Part shown: positions 1 through 5,796 of the stretch, piece after piece
Numbering within the stretch: position 1 is the stretch's first letter
How the letters are laid out: every line of letters starts with the position of its first letter
Assembly (NCBI GenBank): GCA_005883175.1
Contig: VAYV01000130.1
Location: 1 to 7,665, forward strand
Length of the DNA: 7,665 nucleotides
From: Actinomycetota bacterium
Lineage (GTDB): Bacteria; Actinomycetota; AC-67
Direction: 5' to 3'
Made by a program: the position numbers and the translations under genes
The notes under the pieces: model-generated
Told to the model about the DNA's origin: nothing
The model's input: only the letters and a program-made list of their open reading frames with translations
The model's database searches: none

Positions 1-65
1 TTCCCGTGGTCGACGTGGGCGATCAAGGCGATGTTGCGCAGGCGTTTCTGCTCGGGTGCGGTCAT
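1..65 (-). CDS. typA: TypA/BipA-type translational GTPase, N-terminal fragment
   Basis: Only the first 21 codons and part of the next lie in the window; the gene runs off the left edge. The visible protein starts MTAPEQKRLRNIALIAHVDH and continues into G and the start of a Lys codon. This is the G1/P-loop region of a ribosome-associated translational GTPase. RNIALIAHVDHGK matches TypA/BipA best: LepA usually reads NFSIIAHIDHGK and EF-G reads NIGIMAHIDAGK. The family acts on the 70S ribosome in stress and low-temperature adaptation and in ribosome assembly. The ATG at 65 is preceded by GGAG (complement of 73-76) with a 7-base spacer, which supports this start. It is divergent from the YciI-like gene and has no evident link to the phosphate genes. 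TypA rather than a paralogue is inferred from a short stretch. Confidence 0.8.
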   Translation of the reverse strand, partial: MTAPEQKRLRNIALIAHVDHG

Positions 66-180
66 GGATTAGCTCCATGGTAGCCGGTCGAATCGGGCTC
101 CACCGCGCTGTCGATTTCGTCGTCGGCCGTTCGTCTCCAAAGAAAGCGCGAAAGGTTCGCGCCTCAGGAGGGGGCGGGTC
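66..180. promoter_or_regulatory. Divergent intergenic region between typA and yciI-like gene
   Basis: These 115 bases separate two divergent genes and must hold both promoters. Visible elements are the typA ribosome binding site (GGAG, complement of 73-76) and a strong AGGAGG at 166-171, 9 bases before the ATG at 181. I see no convincing -35/-10 pair, no hairpin with a T-run and no GTTCAC repeat, so this region does not look like part of the phosphate regulon. Confidence 0.45.
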
Positions 181-534
181 ATGGCCAAGTACATGCTGTT
201 GATCTACGGGGACGAGCAGTCGATGCCGGAGCCAGGAAGCAAGGCGATGGAGGAGGAAGGCGCGAAGTACGAGGTGTTCACCAAGTCGATCGTCGCCAGC
301 GGCAATTTCTTGGATGGAGACCCGTTCCTTCCGACGACGACGGCGACGACCGTCGAGGTCCGCGGCGGCAAGACCAAGACCAGCGGCGGGCCGGCGGAGA
401 AGACCGAGCACCAGCTGCTCGCGTATTACAAGGTTCAGGCGAAGGATGAGGCGGAAGCGATCAAGCTTGCATCGCGGATCCCCGGGGCCCTCTACGGGTC
501 GATCGAGGTCCGGCCCGTGGTGCAGTTCGACTGA
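181..534 (+). CDS. YciI/DGPF-like small protein
   Basis: This 117-residue protein belongs to the YCII-related (DGPF) family of small ferredoxin-like-fold proteins. Many members sit beside ECF sigma factors, and their biochemical role is mostly unknown. Family features are the start MAKYMLLIYGDE, a mid-protein GGPAEKTEHQL segment (about residues 69-79) that corresponds to the DGPFAETKEQL signature in degenerate form, and a C-terminal AIKLASRIPGALYGSIEVRPV (about 93-113) that is strongly typical. The length is normal. The ATG is supported by AGGAGG at 166-171. The first residue of the DGPF motif is Gly instead of Asp and the Phe is missing. No sigma factor gene is adjacent. It lies upstream of the PHO-box-like repeats, so it is probably a separate transcription unit. 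The family call is firm; the function is unknown. Confidence 0.85.
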   Translation: MAKYMLLIYGDEQSMPEPGSKAMEEEGAKYEVFTKSIVASGNFLDGDPFLPTTTATTVEVRGGKTKTSGGPAEKTEHQLLAYYKVQAKDEAEAIKLASRIPGALYGSIEVRPVVQFD

Positions 535-554
535 CCGCCGCTCGTTAGCCCTCG

Positions 555-576
555 GTTCACGGAGAGTTCACGGCCG
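555..576 (+). promoter_or_regulatory. Putative PHO box upstream of the response regulator operon
   Basis: GTTCACGG occurs twice as a direct repeat, at 555-562 and 566-573, with starts exactly 11 bases apart. A degraded third copy (GTTCCT) starts at 576. Direct repeats with a GTTCA core and an 11-base period are the known form of actinobacterial PhoP binding sites. The site lies 51 bases before the ATG of the regulator. A weak -10-like TACGGT lies at 604-609, which would place the repeats next to the -35 region as expected for an activator, and would leave a very short or absent leader. An identically spaced pair lies upstream of the CHAD gene, which strengthens the call. Binding itself is inferred. 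Confidence 0.62.
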
Positions 577-626
577 TTCCTCCGAACGGGGTCGTCAGGC
601 GCATACGGTCTGCCACGATCGTGACG

Positions 627-1349
627 ATGGCAGCGGTGGCGACGGCCAGGATCCTCATCGTCGAAGATGAGTCGACCCTGGCCGACGCCATGCGCTACGG
701 GCTCGAGCGTGAAGGGTTCCGTTGCGCGGTCGCGAGCGATGGCGCCGTCGCACTATCGCGATTCGAAGCCGATACGCCCGATCTGGTGCTGCTCGACCTC
801 ATGCTTCCCGGCCTCGCCGGCGAGGACGTTTGCCGTGCGATCCGGCGGTCGGGATCGACTCCGATCATCATCGTGAGCGCGAAGACCTCCGAAGTCGACC
901 GGGTGCTCGGGCTTGAGCTGGGGGCAGACGACTACATCACGAAGCCGTTCAGCTCCCGAGAGCTCATCGCGCGCGTGCGAACCGTGCTCCGCCGCTCGGG
1001 CCTCGCATCTGATTTCGGCGGTCCGTCGGTCCTCGAGGCCGGGCCGGTGCGCCTCGACATCGAGAAGCATGAGGCGCGCGTGAAGGGCGTCCCGGTGTCG
1101 CTCCCGCCCAAGGAGTTCATGCTGCTCGAATGCCTGATGCGACGTACGGGGAAGCTGTGCACGCGGGAGGCGCTGATCGGAGACGTCTGGGGTGTCGATT
1201 ACTTCGGCGATACCCGCACGCTCGACGTCCACGTGAAGCGGCTGACGTCGGCTCGAACTCGGGCCGCGTTGTGGTCCTGCGGCTCCACGGCGCGCACATC
1301 GAGATCCTGGCCGACGCGCGCGCACCGCTCCGCCTCGCAGCTGAGCTGA
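627..1349 (+). CDS. OmpR/PhoB-family response regulator with a damaged C-terminus
   Basis: A two-component response regulator, probably for phosphate given its PHO box and neighbours. The receiver domain spans about residues 8-122: acidic pocket E13/D14 in LIVEDE, phospho-acceptor D57 in LVLLDLMLP, switch S84, and K106 in ITKPFS. The winged-helix DNA-binding domain starts near residue 135 (AGPVRLDIEKHEARV, PPKEFMLLECLM) and runs into the recognition helix, DTRTLDVHVKRL. After L206 (codon ending at 1244) the normal ending, roughly 25 residues of helix end and wing with a VRGxGYRF motif, is absent. It is replaced by about 34 low-complexity Arg/Ser/Ala residues that are an out-of-frame reading of ppx. 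As written it would probably bind DNA poorly or misfold. No good ribosome binding site is visible; GTG 621 and GTG 636 are alternative starts in the same frame. The family is certain; the 3' end is not the native one. Confidence 0.88.
   Translation: MAAVATARILIVEDESTLADAMRYGLEREGFRCAVASDGAVALSRFEADTPDLVLLDLMLPGLAGEDVCRAIRRSGSTPIIIVSAKTSEVDRVLGLELGADDYITKPFSSRELIARVRTVLRRSGLASDFGGPSVLEAGPVRLDIEKHEARVKGVPVSLPPKEFMLLECLMRRTGKLCTREALIGDVWGVDYFGDTRTLDVHVKRLTSARTRAALWSCGSTARTSRSWPTRAHRSASQLS
1239..1250 (+). other. Apparent deletion junction between response regulator and ppx
   Basis: Up to 1244, frame 3 encodes conserved response-regulator sequence (TLDVHVKRL). From 1244 onward, frame 2 encodes the conserved N-terminal strand of Ppx/GppA (DVGSNSGRVVV), which normally lies only a few residues after the start Met. 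The two gene bodies therefore abut with no room for the regulator's wing, its stop codon, a spacer or the ppx start. The minimum loss is on the order of 100 bases. An intervening gene, such as a sensor kinase, could also be missing. GACGTC occurs at both 1224-1229 and 1244-1249, but the sequence between them is regulator-derived, so the join is not a simple recombination at that hexamer. Biological deletion and assembly collapse cannot be told apart here. Confidence 0.75.
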
Positions 1350-2716
1350 AGGGCGGGAAGCTCCGTGCGTCTGCGATCGAGCGGACGGTCGAAGCGATGC
1401 GCGACTTCCACGCCGTCGCCGAAGGTGCGGGCGCCGTGCGCATCATCGCCGCCGCGACGTCCGCGGTGCGCGAATCGTCCAACGCCGATGAGCTCGTCGA
1501 TGCGATCGCGCGCGCGACGGGGATCGACGTCGAGATCATCGATGGAGAAGACGAAGCGCGGTACTCGTTCCTCGGCGCCGTGCATGGTCTTGCGATCGAA
1601 CACGGAACGCTGGTCGACATCGGCGGGGGCAGCCTCGAGCTGACGACGTTCCGAAGTCGCCGGATGACCGGGTCGTACACGCTGCCGCTCGGCGCGCTCC
1701 GCTTGAGCGAGCGATTCTTCCGCGACGACCCGCCGTCGTCGTCGGAGGTGCGCGCGGTTCGCGAGCTCGCGGCCGACGGCCTCAGAGAGGCAGGCGTCAG
1801 GCCGCTCAAGAGCTCGGAGGGCCTGATCGGAACGGGCGGAACGATCCGCAACCTTGCGAAGATGGATCGCCGCGAGAGCAACTATCCGATCCCGCGCGTG
1901 CACGGGTTCGTCCTGCACGAGAAGCAGATCGATCTCCTGACCGACCTGGTCGCGTCACGGACGCTCGCAAAGAGACGACGGCTTCGCGGGCTGAACGCCG
2001 ATCGTGCGGACTCGATCGTCGCCGGCGCGCTGGTGCTGCAGACCGTCATGCACGAGCTCGGCGCGGAAGAGCTGACCGTGTCCGGGCAAGGATTGCGCGA
2101 AGGCATCGCGTACGACCGGTTGGGCATCGCGACGGCGCCGGCGGAAGACATCAGGCGCGGTTCCGTCGAAGCGTTGGTCGGGCGCTTCACGCAGTGGCAG
2201 CCCGAGCGCGCCGTCAGGCGCGCGGCGATCGCGTCATCGGTCGTCGACGGCGTGCTTCCCGAAGCGAGCGCAGAGCTGCTCGAGATGCTGCGGCACGCCG
2301 CGACGATCCTCGACGTTGGATTGAGCGTCGACTACTACAACCGCGAGGCGCATGCGGCGGACGTCGCGATCGCCTCGGACCTGACCGGGTTCTCCCACCG
2401 CCAGCTCGCGATGGTGTCGGCGCTGATCCGGGGGACCGAGCAGCAGATGGCGTGGGCGAAAGGTGTCGCGCGGCTGCTCGAACCGGAAGACGCCGACCTC
2501 GTCCAGCGGGCCGCCGTCGCGCTCAGCCTGGCCGACGAGATCGAACGCCGGCTTGCGCCGGGGCTGCCCGGCATCGTTTCCTGTGTGGTGCGCCAGCGCG
2601 AAATCGTGGTGCGCGCGCCGGTCGCGCCGGGGTGGTGGCTCCAAAAGAGCGAAGAGCGGTTCCGAACCGTCTTCGGCAAGCGTCTCCGCGTGGAGACGGC
2701 AGAGGTGAAACAGTGA
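1244..2716 (+). CDS. ppx: Exopolyphosphatase / Ppx-GppA phosphatase, 5' end missing
   Basis: An ASKHA-fold phosphatase that hydrolyses terminal phosphates from polyphosphate, or pppGpp in GppA members. Motifs in order: DVGSNSGRVVV (from 1244), AATSAVRESSN, IDGEDEARYSFLGA (acidic catalytic loop), VDIGGGSLEL (phosphate loop, 1613-1642), LPLGALRLSERF, GTGGTIRNLAKM, and GLNADRADSIVAGALVL followed by SGQGLREGIAYD. The last ~180 residues are the HD-like C-terminal domain of long Ppx proteins (RHAATILDVGLSVDYYN, REAHAADVAIASD, GFSHRQLAMVSALIR). Everything after the first residues looks intact. There is no native start: the in-frame ATG 1130 and GTG 1157 lie in regulator-coding sequence, and GTG 1271 would cut into the first phosphate loop. 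The coordinate given is where homology begins. The stop overlaps the next start (GTGA, 2713-2716), so translation is probably coupled. Ppx versus GppA is not resolved by sequence; the context favours polyphosphate. Confidence 0.88.
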   Translation, partial: DVGSNSGRVVVLRLHGAHIEILADARAPLRLAAELKGGKLRASAIERTVEAMRDFHAVAEGAGAVRIIAAATSAVRESSNADELVDAIARATGIDVEIIDGEDEARYSFLGAVHGLAIEHGTLVDIGGGSLELTTFRSRRMTGSYTLPLGALRLSERFFRDDPPSSSEVRAVRELAADGLREAGVRPLKSSEGLIGTGGTIRNLAKMDRRESNYPIPRVHGFVLHEKQIDLLTDLVASRTLAKRRRLRGLNADRADSIVAGALVLQTVMHELGAEELTVSGQGLREGIAYDRLGIATAPAEDIRRGSVEALVGRFTQWQPERAVRRAAIASSVVDGVLPEASAELLEMLRHAATILDVGLSVDYYNREAHAADVAIASDLTGFSHRQLAMVSALIRGTEQQMAWAKGVARLLEPEDADLVQRAAVALSLADEIERRLAPGLPGIVSCVVRQREIVVRAPVAPGWWLQKSEERFRTVFGKRLRVETAEVKQ

Positions 2717-3474
2717 GCTCGTACAACGGGCAAGAGCTCCGCGGACGGCTCTTCGTCGTCGAGGGCATCGACGGATCGGGGAAGAGCACGCAGCTCGACC
2801 TGCTCCACAAATGGCTGATGAGTCAGGGCTATCTCGTCGTGTTCAGCGAGTGGAACTCGTCGCCGATCGTCAAGACCACGACGAAGCGAGGAAAGAAGCG
2901 TCACCTGCTGTCGCCGGTGTCGTTCAGCTTGATCCACGCCGCCGACTTCGCCAACCGGATCCACGCGGAGATCTTGCCGGCGTTGCAAGCCGGCGCGATC
3001 GTGCTCGCGGACCGCTACGTGTACACGGCATTCGCGCGCGATGCGGTTCGGGGTCTGAGTAAGGACTGGCTGCGACGGCTGTATTCGTTCGCGGTGAAAC
3101 CGTCGCTCGCGTTCTACTTCGACGTGCCGCTCGATGAGGCCGTGCACCGGATCATGGAAGGGCGGCCGGCGCTGAAGTTCTACGAAGCGGGTTTGGACCT
3201 CGAGCTGGCCGACGACCCCGAGGAATCGTTCCGGATCTACCAAGGCATGATCCGTGCCGAGTACGAGCAGCTCGTGAAAGAGTTCGACCTCGTGCGCATG
3301 AATGCAACGGACACCTTGGTGCGTCAGCAGAAGCAGATGCGCGAGCTCGTCATGCCGCATCTCAAGGGCGTGATGCGCGCGGACGGAGGCAGCATCCGCG
3401 ACACGCTGAAGGAGCAAGGGCTGCGCGGCCGCTACCTGCTCGAGACGCTTCGGAAGAAGCAGGCGCAAGCGTGA
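2713..3474 (+). CDS. Thymidylate-kinase-like P-loop protein A (intact Walker A)
   Basis: This 253-residue protein has the P-loop nucleoside-monophosphate kinase fold closest to thymidylate kinase. Walker A is EGIDGSGKSTQ (17-27, Lys24), the catalytic-region DRY motif is LADRYVYTAFARD (99-110), and AFYFDVP (133-139) is the typical strand after it. A lid-like stretch with R146 and R151 leads to KFYEAGLDL (155-163). ATP binding therefore looks intact. Two dTMP-kinase hallmarks are missing: the REP motif after strand 2 is replaced by SEWNSSP (45-51), and the Arg of the usual AADR motif, which contacts the dTMP phosphate, is Phe79 (HAADF). A C-terminal extension of about 40 residues is basic and probably helical. 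The GTG start overlaps the ppx stop by four bases, and its stop overlaps the next gene in the same way. Automated pipelines would probably call it dTMP kinase; I infer a phosphate- or polyphosphate-linked kinase with another substrate. Confidence 0.82.
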   Translation: MSSYNGQELRGRLFVVEGIDGSGKSTQLDLLHKWLMSQGYLVVFSEWNSSPIVKTTTKRGKKRHLLSPVSFSLIHAADFANRIHAEILPALQAGAIVLADRYVYTAFARDAVRGLSKDWLRRLYSFAVKPSLAFYFDVPLDEAVHRIMEGRPALKFYEAGLDLELADDPEESFRIYQGMIRAEYEQLVKEFDLVRMNATDTLVRQQKQMRELVMPHLKGVMRADGGSIRDTLKEQGLRGRYLLETLRKKQAQA

Positions 3475-4238
3475 CGGAGCTGAAGTTCTACGGCGACCGG
3501 CCTCCGGGCATCGAAGGCCGTGCGCTGCCGGGGCGGCTCATCGTCATCGAAGGAACGGACGGCGTTGGGCGGTCGACGCACATCGCGCTGCTGAAAGAAT
3601 GGCTTGAGGACCGGGGGATCGCCGTCCTCGACACCGGGCTGACGCGTTCCGAGCTCGCCGGACCGGGCATCAAGCGCGCGAAAGAAGGGAACACGCTCGA
3701 TCCCTTCACGCTCAACCTCTTCTACGCGACCGACTTCTGGGACCGGCTCGAGCGGCAGATCTTCCCCGCGCTGCGCGCCGGGATGGTCGCGCTCGCCGAC
3801 CGGTACATCTTCTCGCTGATCGCGCGCGCGGTGATCCGCGGCGTCTCACCGGAGTGGATGGAAGACCTCTACGGCTTCGCGCTTGTACCCGACTGCGTCA
3901 TCTATCTGGATATCGACGTCGAGCACCTTCTCCCGCGTGTGATCTCGAGCACCGGCTTCGACTACTGGGAATCCGGTCAGGACTTCCTGCCGAGCACGAG
4001 CGTGTTCGACACCTTCGTCGAGTATCAGACGTGGCTACTCGACGAATTTCGCCGGCTGGCCTCGCGTCACGAGTTCCACGTCATCGATGCGCGCGGTTCG
4101 GTGCCGGAGATCTTCCGCGCCATCTCCAAGCAGGTCGAGGAAGTCGTTGCCGGGATGGGGCAGGACGCCCCTATCGTCGAGCTGCTCGAAGAACCTTCGG
4201 CGGAAGCAGCCAGCGCAACGTTGCCCCACCTCGAGTAA
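3471..4238 (+). CDS. Thymidylate-kinase-like P-loop protein B (Walker A Lys replaced by Arg)
   Basis: This 255-residue protein is a diverged tandem relative of the preceding gene. Shared landmarks are LIVIEGTDGVGRST (23-36), ATDFWDR (86-92, against AADFANR), FPALRAG, LADRYIFSLIARAVIRG (108-124), an LYGFALVPD/LYSFAVKPS segment, and a lid-region FDYWESGQDF (163-172, against KFYEAGLDL). The invariant P-loop lysine is Arg34. Its CGG codon is two changes from AAA/AAG, so a single read error does not explain it. The lid lacks the second Arg seen in protein A, and the dTMP-binding Arg is again Phe (F89). It may be a regulatory pseudo-kinase subunit pairing with protein A, or a kinase with altered chemistry. 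The GTG start overlaps the upstream stop (GTGA, 3471-3474). An acidic, Ala/Glu-rich tail (about 228-255) is encoded partly in the 68 bases that overlap the convergent sixA-like gene. Confidence 0.8.
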   Translation: MTELKFYGDRPPGIEGRALPGRLIVIEGTDGVGRSTHIALLKEWLEDRGIAVLDTGLTRSELAGPGIKRAKEGNTLDPFTLNLFYATDFWDRLERQIFPALRAGMVALADRYIFSLIARAVIRGVSPEWMEDLYGFALVPDCVIYLDIDVEHLLPRVISSTGFDYWESGQDFLPSTSVFDTFVEYQTWLLDEFRRLASRHEFHVIDARGSVPEIFRAISKQVEEVVAGMGQDAPIVELLEEPSAEAASATLPHLE

Positions 4239-4671
4239 GTGCGTGCGCGTCCAGGCGCGCGACGGCGCCTTTCTTCAATTCGATGTTCGCGCCGCCGACG
4301 AGCAGCCCGATCAACTCGCTCAGCATCGGTTCGTGCCCGATCAGGGCGATCGACGGGCCACCGTCGACGTCGGCAAGCTGGTCGAGCACACCTTGCGCGT
4401 CGCGATCTGCTTCGAGCGCCTTGAAGGGCTCCGGTTTCGGCCAGCCCGCCTCTTCTTGAAGGACCTCCGCCGTTCGCCAGGCGCGCGCGAACGGGCTCGA
4501 GAGCACGGTCGCCGGAGGATCGATCAGGTCGGCAAGGCCGCGCGCGGCCTTCCGGTACGCGACCTCGCCCTCGAGCGTGAGTGGGCGGTCGGCGTCGTCC
4601 GGCCATCGGATCGGGTCCTGCTCTTCAGCGATCGCGTGCCGAACGATAAGTATGTCCAGTCGCCCCCGCAT
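4171..4671 (-). CDS. sixA: SixA-type histidine phosphatase
   Basis: This 166-residue protein is a histidine-phosphatase (RHG) superfamily member. LDILIVRHAIAEE (5-17) carries the catalytic R11-H12 pair that forms a phosphohistidine intermediate, SSPFARAWRTAE (58-69) supplies R63, and ALIGHEPML (109-117) supplies the second active-site His113. The short length, RHAIAEE and WLLPP near the end fit SixA, which in E. coli dephosphorylates phosphohistidine on a phosphotransferase protein. In many bacteria such genes accompany CHAD or polyphosphate genes. The ATG overlaps the CHAD stop by one base (TGATG on the minus strand), so the two are probably co-transcribed and coupled. The 3' end overlaps the end of kinase-like gene B by 68 bases in antisense. 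The substrate is unknown; a phosphoramidate or small phosphate ester is also possible. Confidence 0.86.
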   Translation of the reverse strand: MRGRLDILIVRHAIAEEQDPIRWPDDADRPLTLEGEVAYRKAARGLADLIDPPATVLSSPFARAWRTAEVLQEEAGWPKPEPFKALEADRDAQGVLDQLADVDGGPSIALIGHEPMLSELIGLLVGGANIELKKGAVARLDAHALTRGGATLRWLLPPKVLRAARR

Positions 4672-5711
4672 CAGGCCCCCTTCACGATCGTGATCGGCGC
4701 GCTCGGAGTCGATTCTTCAGAGGCCGGAACAGCCAGTGATGTTTGATCTTGCGTCGCCGCTTCCTCCATCGTGCGCCTCAATTTCCGCCAGCGCGTACCC
4801 GTGATGTCCCGATAGCGCTTCGGGAATCGCTCTCGCGCGGCCATGGCGTCCGCTTGATATCGCTCGGCCAACATGCCGAGCGCGAATACGCTCGCTGAAT
4901 TGATTCTATGTGGGGGGTCTAGCGCGATGTCTCTGAGGGTGGCTAATGCGACGACATCGTCTTGATGGGACCCCAGCAGATCTTGAAGGGCGACGAGCCG
5001 CTTCGCGTATGCGCGCGCAGGCTTGTCATAGATGGGCTTGAGGAACTCGACCGTATAGCGGAGCCGTTTCGCGCGGATCCGGAGTGCGTGGAGTGCTTGG
5101 GGAGGCGATTGCTTGTCGATACGATCGCCGATCGCGACGACCCTTCGATATCCGCGCGCGACCACTTCGGGGGCCGCTTCGAGTATCGGCACATGCGCGG
5201 GTTGCGATCGCTTCACGGATCCCCGGGTGAGGAATCGCTGCATCGAGGCCGTGAGGTGAACGTGACGGCGGGAATCCATCGCCGTGACCAGGCGCGCACG
5301 GGACTTCGTGCGGCGTTGGTCGAGCACCGCCGTCACGATGTCCAGCGCCTCGCGCTCGGGCGGGTCTGCCTCGGCCGACCACGCGCCGATCTGCGCTAAC
5401 TGGACGTCGAGATCACGCACCACCCCGGACAGCGAGCCGAGCCAACCCAGCTCTCTGCGCAACCGAGGTGCGCGCGCCGGAAGGGCTTCTTCGAATACGA
5501 CCAGCGCCGCGCGCAGCCGTGCAACCCGCATCTGGTGGAGATCTTCCGGGTCGTTGTCGTAGCGAACACCGGGCTCGTGTCTCGTCAGCGACCTGAATTG
5601 CTTTCGCATGACGGCGAATGCCACGTCTCCGGCCCCCAACGTCGGGTCCACCGTGGTCGGCCCGAGGTCGGGGAGGGAAGCCATGGGGAACAGAGCAGCG
5701 ATCTCCGCCAT
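4671..5711 (-). CDS. CHAD-domain protein
   Basis: This 346-residue all-helical protein has a CHAD domain covering about residues 28-315. CHAD domains bind polyphosphate through conserved His and basic residues and can localise to polyphosphate granules. There are two repeats: the first has DLHQMRVARLRAAL (57-70) and VVRDLDVQL (97-105), the second has LHALRIRAKRLRYTVEFL (207-224) and LQDLLGSHQDDVVAL (242-256). The second repeat is canonical. The first basic helix usually reads HxMRVAxRRLRAAL, so this copy is two residues short between A64 and R65 (near 5519/5520). The Ser/Thr/Pro-rich C-terminal tail (318-346) is probably disordered. There is no CYTH domain. An ATG for M10 is an alternative start; GGGAG lies about 14 bases before the chosen ATG. 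A PHO-box-like repeat pair lies upstream, and sixA follows with a one-base overlap. Confidence 0.86.
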   Translation of the reverse strand: MAEIAALFPMASLPDLGPTTVDPTLGAGDVAFAVMRKQFRSLTRHEPGVRYDNDPEDLHQMRVARLRAALVVFEEALPARAPRLRRELGWLGSLSGVVRDLDVQLAQIGAWSAEADPPEREALDIVTAVLDQRRTKSRARLVTAMDSRRHVHLTASMQRFLTRGSVKRSQPAHVPILEAAPEVVARGYRRVVAIGDRIDKQSPPQALHALRIRAKRLRYTVEFLKPIYDKPARAYAKRLVALQDLLGSHQDDVVALATLRDIALDPPHRINSASVFALGMLAERYQADAMAARERFPKRYRDITGTRWRKLRRTMEEAATQDQTSLAVPASEESTPSAPITIVKGA

Positions 5712-5751
5712 GATGTGGATGGTTCTCCCTGGCGGAGGGGCACGTCAAGCC

Positions 5752-5773
5752 GTTCACGTTCCGTTCACACTCC
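5752..5773 (-). promoter_or_regulatory. Putative PHO box upstream of the CHAD-sixA operon
   Basis: GTTCACGTTCC (5752-5762) and GTTCACACTCC (5763-5773) on the plus strand form two adjacent 11-base units with a common GTTCAC core, the spacing expected of a PhoP-type direct-repeat site. It lies 40 bases upstream of the CHAD ATG, in the 85-base gap after the PiT gene. On the minus strand TTGACG (complement of 5743-5748) follows directly and would make a good -35. A weak AACCAT sits about 18 bases further on, as a possible -10 with a very short leader. The repeats read as GTTCAC on the strand opposite the gene they would control, unlike the first site. The pattern is seen; regulation is inferred. 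Confidence 0.6.
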
Positions 5774-5796
5774 GAGGCGGGGCGGCTCTGCAGCGA

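Noticed and set aside
333..352. GACGACG-type short repeat inside the yciI-like gene
   Set aside because: It is a run of GAC/GACGG codon-scale repeats encoding Thr-rich residues in frame, ordinary for GC-rich coding DNA, with no sign of a repeat element.
1130..1243. N-terminal extension of Ppx starting at ATG 1130 or GTG 1157
   Set aside because: The peptide is an out-of-frame reading of the response-regulator DNA-binding domain, rich in Arg and Ala, with no resemblance to a Ppx N-terminus. Ppx homology starts only at 1244.
1235..1260. Programmed ribosomal frameshift linking regulator and Ppx
   Set aside because: No slippery heptamer or strong downstream hairpin is visible, and a frameshift would not explain the complete absence of the regulator's C-terminal wing.
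2713..4238. PPK2-type polyphosphate kinases
   Set aside because: The context is tempting, but the Walker A and DRY regions, the lid and the FDVP/LDID strands follow thymidylate kinase, and PPK2-specific motifs such as the DRSWYNR-type Walker B are absent.
4239..4746. Plus-strand reading frames over the sixA/CHAD region
   Set aside because: They are Arg/Ser/Ala-rich shadows. The minus strand carries complete RHG and CHAD motifs over the same bases.
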